NCBI GenBank assembly: GCA_031274985.1
Contig: JAISPK010000159.1
Coordinates: 1 to 8,559 of the forward strand
Reading direction: 5' to 3'
DNA from: Coriobacteriales bacterium
Lineage (GTDB): Bacteria; Actinomycetota; Coriobacteriia; Coriobacteriales; UBA8131
Length of the DNA stretch: 8,559 nucleotides
Part shown: piece by piece, positions 1-5,457 of the stretch
Layout of the letters: every line of letters starts with the position of its first letter
Position numbering within the stretch: position 1 is the stretch's first letter
The notes under the pieces: generated by a model
The model's input: the letters and a program-made list of their open reading frames with translations, nothing else
Databases searched by the model: none
What the model was told of the DNA's origin: nothing
Position numbers and translations under genes: made by a program

Positions 1-150
1 TGCTTAAGAATTGCCAAAAGGCGAGGTTCTTAGCATGCTAGCATCCTGATTGAAAATCTCGATTTGCTAAACCGCAGGTCAAATATTTGCTACTTTTGTT
101 AGCTATTTCAAGCAGAAAGCAAAACCTCGCCTTTTGGCAATTCTTAAGCA
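1..150. repeat. Long inverted repeat (30-bp arms, 90-bp centre), MITE-like or palindromic element
   Basis: Positions 1-30 are the reverse complement of 121-150 with one mismatch (position 29), so 29 of 30 bases match and 28 are contiguous. Each arm contains CTTAAG and a small internal hairpin GCC-AAAA-GGC. The 90-bp centre (31-120) is A/T-rich and holds the palindromes TAGCATGCTA (31-40) and CAAATATTTG (80-89), plus a direct repeat ATTTGCTA (62-69 and 85-92). No convincing ORF lies inside: the plus-strand frame crossing it is the antisense of the kinase gene further right. The left arm sits exactly at the window edge, so the repeat may be longer and any target duplication cannot be seen. A MITE, another dispersed palindrome, or an assembly-edge artefact are all possible. 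Confidence 0.75.
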
Positions 151-188
151 GAAAAACAGTTTATTTTTCTTGCGGGCTCTTGGCTACC

Positions 189-205
189 AGTCGCCGGAGG
201 CGACT
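189..205. other. Short perfect hairpin at the end of the hybrid kinase gene
   Basis: AGTCGCC (189-195), loop GGA, GGCGACT (199-205) form a perfect 7-bp stem that overlaps the stop codon of the minus-strand hybrid kinase gene. On the minus strand there is no T-run directly after it (the next bases are GGTAGCCAAGAG), so it is not a canonical intrinsic terminator. It could slow 3' exonucleases or act with an unseen factor. A/T-rich sequence only appears about 20-40 bases further downstream. Confidence 0.35.
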
Positions 206-1634
206 ACCTCAGTCGCTCGGCCAGGATCTTAAAGAGCAGCGTCTGCTCAACCGGCTTGGCCAGGTGGGCATCCATGCCTGCCGCCAGCGAAGCCTCGATA
301 TCTCCCCTGAAAGCATTGGCGCTCACCGCAACAATGGGAACCTCTGCGGCGTCCACACGCTCCATCTTGCGAATCGTGCGCGTTGCGTCGTAGCCATTCA
401 TTTCGGGCATCAACAGATCCATGAAGATAAAGGCGTAGTGGTTTACCGGGGAGGCGGCAAACATCTCTACCGCGATTTTGCCATTGAAGGCCTCTTCAAC
501 CGTGGCGTTGGTTTTTTTGAGAAATTCTTTGAGCACAAAGCGATTGGTGTCCAGATCCTCAACTATGAGGATGGCCCGTCCGCTGAGGTCCGGTATCTCC
601 ACCCGTTTGTTTGCATGACTAGGCTGAGCAGAGTCAGCCATGAGCAGGGCAAAGTCCTGGTCGAAGTCTTCGTCGGCGTAATCCATGTCGAGTCCGGCGG
701 TATCGATGATGTTTGCCACGACGTCCCGGAGCTTTTGCGCCGCCTGATCGGCGGCCTCGAGGCTTTCTTTTCTTTTTGAGGGATCATCGGCTTCTTTGGC
801 AAAGAAGATCATGCCCATAATCGTAGTGAGTGACGTGCGCATCTCGTGGCTCACCCGGGTGAGAAAACGGGCCTTAGCCAGATTGGCGGCCTCGGCAACG
901 CGAATCCTTTCTTTGAGCTCGATGGTCTGCTGCTTGACCTGAACCTTGCAGTCAACCTCCCGGTCTTCAAACTCGAGGATGGCAAAGATGTGCTTTCTGG
1001 CAAAGGTAAAGTTGAGCCACGCAACACTCAGGGCTGCCGGAATCGAGAACAGGATGCCCACGGCCGGATCAAAGGAAATCAGATCTTTGACGGGATCAAG
1101 GAGCGTAATGGTGAGCAGCCAATAGTCTCCCCAATAAAAACCGGCAAAGGCGATGATAAGAGCAGCACTTTGCGCCCACGGCAATATCGGCAGCGCACTT
1201 AAGAGAAACAGGAATAATAAAAATTGGAGCAGATGGTAGTCGCTGGCAATGATAGAGACGCCCGGCGCGGCCTGCACAAAGGTCAGGATAATCAGACAGG
1301 AATACAGGAGGGCAAACCGCGTCTTGGGGTTTTTGAAGTGACCACGGGAGATAAGGCCGAAGAGAACAGCAAAGCCCACCCCCAACACCAAGGCTGCAAT
1401 TCTGACGATGAACACATAGTTATCCGGCGACCATTCATAAGCGCTGGAAAGACCCGGCGCGCCATACCTGACATAGCTGGTACTGGAGAAGAGCGCGGCA
1501 ACCTGAAGCGCTGCAAATGCAAGGCAAAACACCAGCATGCGGGGCGCATTGGCCTTAAGAAGCTGCTGGCGAAAACGCTTCCGGGCAAGAGAGTCAACGG
1601 TCTTTTTCTTAAAACTGGCGCCCGGCTCAGCCAT
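204..1634 (-). CDS. Six-TM hybrid histidine kinase-like protein: HisKA plus receiver, no HATPase domain
   Basis: This 476-aa protein has about six hydrophobic helices (roughly 33-50, 73-95, 107-123, 133-150, 153-177, 189-211). A charged, probably coiled-coil linker follows (217-256), then a HisKA-type phosphoacceptor segment with H263 in RVSHEMRTSL, then a receiver domain (about 352-476). The receiver looks intact: acidic pair E359/D360, phospho-acceptor D406 in FMDLLMP, S438 in VSA and K460 in AKP. What is missing is the roughly 110-130-residue HATPase_c domain. There are no N, G1, F or G2 boxes, and only about 30 residues separate the end of the HisKA helices from the receiver. The H-box proline at H+5 is serine (S268). 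The ATG at 1634 has a GAGGG-type ribosome site about 9 bases upstream and an in-frame TGA close behind. It lies 46 bp after the zinc-PLC gene. It likely acts in a phosphorelay as a membrane phosphotransfer/receiver protein or is a degenerate kinase; the signal is unknown. Confidence 0.88.
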   Translation of the reverse strand: MAEPGASFKKKTVDSLARKRFRQQLLKANAPRMLVFCLAFAALQVAALFSSTSYVRYGAPGLSSAYEWSPDNYVFIVRIAALVLGVGFAVLFGLISRGHFKNPKTRFALLYSCLIILTFVQAAPGVSIIASDYHLLQFLLFLFLLSALPILPWAQSAALIIAFAGFYWGDYWLLTITLLDPVKDLISFDPAVGILFSIPAALSVAWLNFTFARKHIFAILEFEDREVDCKVQVKQQTIELKERIRVAEAANLAKARFLTRVSHEMRTSLTTIMGMIFFAKEADDPSKRKESLEAADQAAQKLRDVVANIIDTAGLDMDYADEDFDQDFALLMADSAQPSHANKRVEIPDLSGRAILIVEDLDTNRFVLKEFLKKTNATVEEAFNGKIAVEMFAASPVNHYAFIFMDLLMPEMNGYDATRTIRKMERVDAAEVPIVAVSANAFRGDIEASLAAGMDAHLAKPVEQTLLFKILAERLR

Positions 1635-1680
1635 CAGCGCTCACCCTCTTTGTAATAGCTCCTGCCGCTCATCCTCCCCG

Positions 1681-2631
1681 TTAATGCAACTGCCATTCAT
1701 CCTCCTCGTTGATGCTGCTGCCATAATAATCCAGACCCTTGGTGATCTCGCTCAGGGGCGCACCCGATTCAAACAGCGCTCTGCATGCCACCGCGGTTGT
1801 CAGGGCATCATCAAAGAGCTCGGCAAATGTCTTGTTGCTCTTTTCTTTGGTGTCCGGATGATGCCAGAATGCCTTGCTCTCATTGGCATGCCAGGCGGCA
1901 TGCTGAGCCTCGTTGCTATGACTGATGGCTTGAATCAGACTGTGCTGTCTTCCCAGGCGCTCGAGGTGCCCGTAGAGCATGCGCTTGGTTCCGCCGGGTG
2001 AATACAGCAGCTTTTCTGCCAGACGCATGTCCTTGATGCTTTGGGTATAAGCGGTGCGCGGCACTTTTATCGGGTACAGTTCGGCGGCCGCAGTATAGAG
2101 CGTGTCAATGCTCGAGAGCGCCGCATCGCTGGAATACAGCATTTGCTTGGGAATGCAGTACTCCTCCAGCGTGCGCCCGGTGAGCCTGGTGAGCATATAG
2201 GTGTCGAGGTCCGTTTCGATTTGAGCGTGCACAATAGTTTTATCTCGCGGCTCCAAGCCCTCTACGCCGGCGTTGCAGAGCGCCTCGACCTGTGCACGCA
2301 CAAAGGGGTGCGTTTCACGGTCGAGGAAGTAATGACAAAAAGCCCCGTAGACGTAGGCTTTGAGCACCTCGTAGTGATGGTCGTAGGTCTCACAACGATT
2401 GAGCATATCGCGCCACACAGAAAAATACTCGTTGATTTTTTTGGAGTGCATATGCGCGCCCAGACTTTTGATCTTTAAGAACCGGGGGGAGAGGGTAGCA
2501 AAGTACAGCGGATCGGGCCCCTGGTTTCCCAACAAAAAGGCATCGCGCGCTTCGCGCGTCAACAGCGTGCGGTTATTGGCGCGGGCCAGCAGGGCGCGTC
2601 CAAACAAGTGATGTGAGAGCAAGGCCGGCAT
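1681..2631 (-). CDS. Zinc-dependent phospholipase C family protein, probably cytoplasmic
   Basis: This 316-aa protein resembles the zinc-dependent phospholipase C/S1-P1 nuclease-like fold. It starts MPALLSHHLFGRAL and carries NQGPDPLYF (36-44), a cluster H60/H62, the helix motif HYFLDRETHP (100-109) and H135/E139, which together look like the spaced His/Asp/Glu ligands of a multi-zinc site. Secreted family members such as clostridial alpha-toxin have a signal peptide and a C2-like domain. This one has neither, so it is probably intracellular, with an unknown and perhaps non-lipid phosphoester substrate. The start is ATG at 2631, with GGAAG four bases upstream. It begins 12 bp after the sensor kinase stop, so it is almost surely co-transcribed with the two-component pair. 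Fold assignment is fairly secure; substrate and activity are not. Confidence 0.82.
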   Translation of the reverse strand: MPALLSHHLFGRALLARANNRTLLTREARDAFLLGNQGPDPLYFATLSPRFLKIKSLGAHMHSKKINEYFSVWRDMLNRCETYDHHYEVLKAYVYGAFCHYFLDRETHPFVRAQVEALCNAGVEGLEPRDKTIVHAQIETDLDTYMLTRLTGRTLEEYCIPKQMLYSSDAALSSIDTLYTAAAELYPIKVPRTAYTQSIKDMRLAEKLLYSPGGTKRMLYGHLERLGRQHSLIQAISHSNEAQHAAWHANESKAFWHHPDTKEKSNKTFAELFDDALTTAVACRALFESGAPLSEITKGLDYYGSSINEEDEWQLH

Positions 2632-2643
2632 ATAACTTCCAGA

Positions 2644-3705
2644 CTACTCGGACCGAGGCGGAAGGGATGGTATTGCCACAATAAAACAAGCGCCGCCATC
2701 AGGCAAGTTCACAGCCTCCACCGTACCGTCGAGAGAATTGACAATCGCCTTAACTATGGTGAGACCAAGACCGGTGCCGCCAGAAGTGCGCGCGCGGCTG
2801 ACATCTCCTCGATAGAAGCGGTCAAAGAGCCTGACGGGGTCGATGTCGCCAAAACCTTTGCCGTTGTCTTTAACGGTAAGGACGGTGTGGCCTTTGATTC
2901 CGGAGAGCTCCACCCAGATGCGTCCCCGCTCAGGGTCGGTAAAACGACTGGCGTTTTCAATGAGATTGACCGAGACCTGTTGGAGACGGTCGGTGTCGCC
3001 AAGCACATCGGGGGCTTCTCCCTTGATGGACAGCTCAACGTTGCGCGCTTCGAGCAGGGGCCCGAGCATGTTGGCTGCATACTCAATGACTTTATGCAGG
3101 TTTACCCGCTCCAGGATGATCTCTCCGCCACCGTCGATACGTTGCAGGGTGAGAAGATCGTTTGCGAGGCGGGTGAGGCGCTCGCTCTCTCTGACGATGC
3201 TCTCGCAGAAGAGTCGTCGGTCTTCATAGGAGATGTCCTCGTCCATCATGGTTTCGGCTGCGCCCCGGATGGCGGTGAGCGGGGTGCGCAACTCGTGCGA
3301 CACGTCACTGACAAACTGGTTTTGGCGATTGGTTTCTATAGCAGCTTCAGCGAGCTGGCTGCGCATCTTTGAGGCTACCAGGTCCAGTTCTGTTGCCAGC
3401 TCCTGTACCCCCAGCGGTGTGCGCAGCATTCCTTCATCCATAAAACGCACGGAATGCTGGCCGTCTGCCAGCTGCTTGACACGCAACATGACCTTGCCGA
3501 TGGGCCCCAGATAAAAGCCCGTGGCGGCATAGGCGCAGACAAACACGATGATTCCCAGGGGCAGCACAGCCGATACGATAATCAAGCCGTTGTTGAACTG
3601 GGTGATGAGCAGCACCACCACAGCCAGGGCGCTGATCATAAAGATAGCAGAAGAGATAAAAGCAAGGAGTATTCTGAGCGTTTTGTAGTGCACGTTGCAG
3701 TCCAC
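2644..3705 (-). CDS. PhoR/BaeS-type sensor histidine kinase with two TM helices and almost no extracellular loop
   Basis: This complete 353-aa sensor kinase has TM1 at about 11-34 and TM2 at about 41-62, separated by only a few residues (around QFNNG). A HAMP-like linker (63-118) follows, then HisKA with H137 in FVSDVSHELRTPLTAI. The HATPase_c domain has its N box (N247 and N251 in NLIENAS), G1 (DNGKG, 280-284), F box (FDRFYRG, 294-300) and G2 (GGTGLGL, 309-315). The tiny loop suggests it senses a membrane event or a partner protein rather than a soluble ligand. The start is uncertain: GTG at 3705 lies four codons after an in-frame TAG, and GTG at 3693 is possible. Neither has a strong ribosome site, and the first ATG (residue 23) would cut TM1. 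It follows the response regulator after a 138-bp spacer and presumably phosphorylates it. Confidence 0.93.
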   Translation of the reverse strand: MDCNVHYKTLRILLAFISSAIFMISALAVVVLLITQFNNGLIIVSAVLPLGIIVFVCAYAATGFYLGPIGKVMLRVKQLADGQHSVRFMDEGMLRTPLGVQELATELDLVASKMRSQLAEAAIETNRQNQFVSDVSHELRTPLTAIRGAAETMMDEDISYEDRRLFCESIVRESERLTRLANDLLTLQRIDGGGEIILERVNLHKVIEYAANMLGPLLEARNVELSIKGEAPDVLGDTDRLQQVSVNLIENASRFTDPERGRIWVELSGIKGHTVLTVKDNGKGFGDIDPVRLFDRFYRGDVSRARTSGGTGLGLTIVKAIVNSLDGTVEAVNLPDGGACFIVAIPSLPPRSE

Positions 3706-3843
3706 TTCACTAAGCTACACAGCTGGCGTTGGCCATTTGCTTCGCGGGTTTGGTGACCGCTCCCTCCTTGCAGCGCTCACTTCGGTAAGCGTTGCGGGGG
3801 CCGCTGCGCGACGAGAGACCGCGATGCGACAAGAGCAGTCTTT
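3706..3843 (-). other. 138-bp spacer between response regulator and sensor kinase, with a strong hairpin
   Basis: I see no credible gene here. The main structure is an imperfect 11-bp stem (3770-3780 with 3785-3795), with one mismatch and one wobble, capped by TTCG on the plus strand (a C(UUCG)G tetraloop if transcribed that way) and by CGAA on the minus strand. A near-perfect direct repeat GCGAC(G/A)AGAG occurs at 3808-3817 and 3826-3835. On the minus strand, AAGGAGGGAG (complement of 3760-3769) is a strong Shine-Dalgarno match, but no start codon lies at the right distance. There is no T-run for an intrinsic terminator. It may be a dispersed palindromic element or an RNA structure that sets kinase levels below those of the regulator. 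Confidence 0.5.
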
Positions 3844-4554
3844 CTACAGTACTTTGAAACGATACCCGTATCCGCGGACGGTCTCAATCAACCCCGGGTC
3901 GACCTTAGCGGCTTCGAGCTTATCGCGCAGCCGCTTTACGTGAGTGTCAACGGTTTTGGTCTCTACGAGGTATTCCCAGCCCCAGGCATCATGCAAGAGC
4001 TGGTCACGCGAGAGCACCTTGCCGGCGTGACGCATCAAAGCGGCCAGCAGTTCAAATTCGCGCGGTGTCAGCTCAATGGGCCCCTTGCCGCTGACGGCGA
4101 TATGCGTGCCTTCGTCAAGCTTGATGCCACTGACCTCGATAACCTCGTCAAAATCGTCTCCCAGGCCACCGTTTTCCTGACTGGTTGAACGACGCAGCAA
4201 CGCCTTGGCGCGCGCAATGAGCTCGCGAACCCCAAAGGGTTTTGCCAGATAGTCGTCTCCGCCAATCTCGAGACCTACGACCTTGTCAAGCTCGGTATCA
4301 CGAGCGCTCAAAAAGAGAACGGGCATGGTGTAGTTGGCGCGAATTCGTCTTACGACCTCGTAGCCATCCATATTGGGAAGCATGACATCCATGATGACCA
4401 GATCAAAGTGACGGGAGTTAATGAGATCGAGTGCCGTGGCCCCGTCGGCAGCAATACTCACTTCATAACCTTCTTTGCGCAGATTGTAGCTGACGAACTC
4501 AGTGATAGACGGCTCGTCGTCAACAACGAGAATATGGGCCGGCGTGTCAGTCAT
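3844..4554 (-). CDS. OmpR/PhoB-family DNA-binding response regulator
   Basis: This 236-aa protein is a typical two-domain regulator. The receiver (about 6-121) has the acidic pocket D12/D13, phospho-acceptor D56 in VIMDVMLP, S83 in FLSAR, the aromatic switch Y102 and K105 in YLAKPFG. After a linker with an acidic stretch (126-139) comes a winged-helix trans_reg_C domain (about 140-236) with ELTPREFELLAAL (161-173) and the recognition helix/wing region TVDTHVKRLRDKL and ETVRGYGYRF. It should bind DNA as a dimer at direct repeats when phosphorylated. The ATG at 4554 has GGGAG five bases upstream. It is the first gene of the minus-strand block, which continues with the sensor kinase, the zinc-PLC protein and the hybrid protein. 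It looks like the RegX3/PhoP/WalR type, but the sequence alone does not show which regulon it serves. Confidence 0.95.
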   Translation of the reverse strand: MTDTPAHILVVDDEPSITEFVSYNLRKEGYEVSIAADGATALDLINSRHFDLVIMDVMLPNMDGYEVVRRIRANYTMPVLFLSARDTELDKVVGLEIGGDDYLAKPFGVRELIARAKALLRRSTSQENGGLGDDFDEVIEVSGIKLDEGTHIAVSGKGPIELTPREFELLAALMRHAGKVLSRDQLLHDAWGWEYLVETKTVDTHVKRLRDKLEAAKVDPGLIETVRGYGYRFKVL

Positions 4555-4644
4555 CTTGTCTCCCTTCGACTCTTCTCATAATGATACCACTCGGCTGAGT
4601 TACAATGAGCGTTAGATTTGTTGCTGCAGGGTGCGGAGGTCTTT
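4555..4644. promoter_or_regulatory. Divergent promoter region between the response regulator gene and coaX
   Basis: The 90 bp between the two divergent start codons must hold the promoters of both unless coaX is read from elsewhere. Toward coaX, TACAAT at 4601-4606 matches the -10 consensus at 5 of 6 bases, but the -35 position (around 4579-4584) is poor. Toward the response regulator, TATCAT (complement of 4581-4586) is a 5-of-6 match, also with no good -35. The two candidates are only about 15 bp apart, so the polymerases could compete, and the regulator could bind here to control itself. The assignment rests on hexamer matching only. Confidence 0.4.
4635..4639 (+). promoter_or_regulatory. 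Ribosome binding site that fixes the coaX start
   Basis: GGAGG at 4635-4639 lies five bases before the ATG at 4645. This favours that ATG over the in-frame TTG codons at 4618 and 4621, which lack a comparable site and would add nine residues not expected before the conserved LLVVDVGNT strand. Confidence 0.85.
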
Positions 4645-5409
4645 ATGCTGTTGGTAGTTGATGTTGGCAATACACAAACCCATTTGGGGGTCTACCGGGA
4701 CAAAGAGCTGGTGTTGAGCTGGCGCCTTTCAACGCGCGCAGACCATACGGCCGATGAGTTGCTGGCTACACTCCACACGCTTCTCGCTGAGAACGATAAC
4801 CCTGTAGTAATCGATCAGGTTGCTATTGCCTCGGTGGTGCCGGCCCAGGTTGGAGAGTGGATTGCCGTGGCGTATCGCCTTGCCAACGCAGAGCCGCTTC
4901 TGCTCACCCATGAAACCGCACCGGGCTTCTCGTGCCGCTCTGTGCCGCCCGAAGAGATCGGCCCCGATCGTATCGCCGATGCCCTGGCCGCAATTGAACT
5001 CTACGGCGCGCCGGTCATCGTGGTGGATTTTGGCACGGCCACCAATATTGAGATCATCGATAGAGAGGGCGCCTTTGTGGGAGGTATTATTGCACCGGGA
5101 CTGATCACCTCGGCTAATGCCCTGTTTGCCGCCGCAGCACGGTTGCCCCGCATAGACATTGAGACGCCGCCGAGCGTTATCGGGCAGACCACAAAAAGCG
5201 CCGTGCAAAGCGGGCTTACCTATGGAGAAATCGATCGTATCGACGGACTGGTGCGTCGCATCTTTGCTGAGCTCGGCTACACGGCTCCCGTGGTGGCCAC
5301 CGGTGGTCTCTCGAATCGGGTATTGAGTCTCTCGACCACCATAACCGACGTCAACGATAACCTGACCTTAGAAGGACTTCGCCTCGCGTTTGAACGGAGC
5401 AGCTCTTAG
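4645..5409 (+). CDS. coaX: Type III pantothenate kinase
   Basis: CoaX phosphorylates pantothenate to 4'-phosphopantothenate with ATP, the first committed step of coenzyme A synthesis, in the cytoplasm. The type III enzymes are dimers of the ASKHA fold, usually need K+ or NH4+ and are not inhibited by CoA. At 254 residues the length fits the family. Visible motifs are the phosphate-1 loop DVGNTQT (6-12), GPDRIADA (106-113) with catalytic D108, the DFGTATNIE segment (128-136), PGL (151-153), TTKSAVQSG (182-190) and ATGGLS (218-223). It is the only plus-strand gene of the window. It diverges from the response regulator gene and converges on the 612-aa gene, so it is probably transcribed alone. 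Nothing looks damaged. Confidence 0.97.
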   Translation: MLLVVDVGNTQTHLGVYRDKELVLSWRLSTRADHTADELLATLHTLLAENDNPVVIDQVAIASVVPAQVGEWIAVAYRLANAEPLLLTHETAPGFSCRSVPPEEIGPDRIADALAAIELYGAPVIVVDFGTATNIEIIDREGAFVGGIIAPGLITSANALFAAAARLPRIDIETPPSVIGQTTKSAVQSGLTYGEIDRIDGLVRRIFAELGYTAPVVATGGLSNRVLSLSTTITDVNDNLTLEGLRLAFERSSS

Positions 5410-5410
5410 G

Positions 5411-5457
5411 GAGACATTGCAGACAAAAGGGGACGTACCTTCTGTCAGCAACGTCTC
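5411..5457. terminator. 47-bp symmetric hairpin between convergent genes (bidirectional terminator or REP-like element)
   Basis: The 47 bp between two convergent stop codons form one hairpin with 20-base arms around the 7-base loop GGACGTA (5431-5437). From the outside in, paired blocks are GAGAC/GTCTC, TTGC/GCAA, GACA/TGTC and AAGG/CCTT (17 pairs). Single opposed mismatches lie between consecutive blocks: A-C (5416/5452), A-A (5421/5447) and A-C (5426/5442). There is no T-run on either side, so it is not a classical intrinsic terminator. Its position still suggests it ends or protects both transcripts. The motif GGGGACGTACC in a GACA...TGTC frame is reminiscent of dispersed REP-type palindromes in Coriobacteria; I recall this only from memory and cannot verify it. 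Confidence 0.7.

Noticed and set aside
189..205. Intrinsic terminator for the left block
   Set aside because: The stem is good, but no T-run follows on the minus strand, so I list it only as a hairpin.
87..779. 230-codon plus-strand open frame opposite the end of the hybrid kinase gene
   Set aside because: It is antisense to a gene with clear receiver-domain motifs, its protein shows no recognisable domain, and it begins inside the inverted repeat.
3722..3749. Eight-codon ORF (MANASCVA) on the minus strand upstream of the sensor kinase, considered as a leader peptide
   Set aside because: The strong Shine-Dalgarno match lies more than 15 bases too far upstream, and the peptide shows no attenuation-like codon run.
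4618..4644. TTG at 4618 as the coaX start, adding nine residues
   Set aside because: The ATG at 4645 has GGAGG five bases upstream and begins directly at the conserved first strand of the family.
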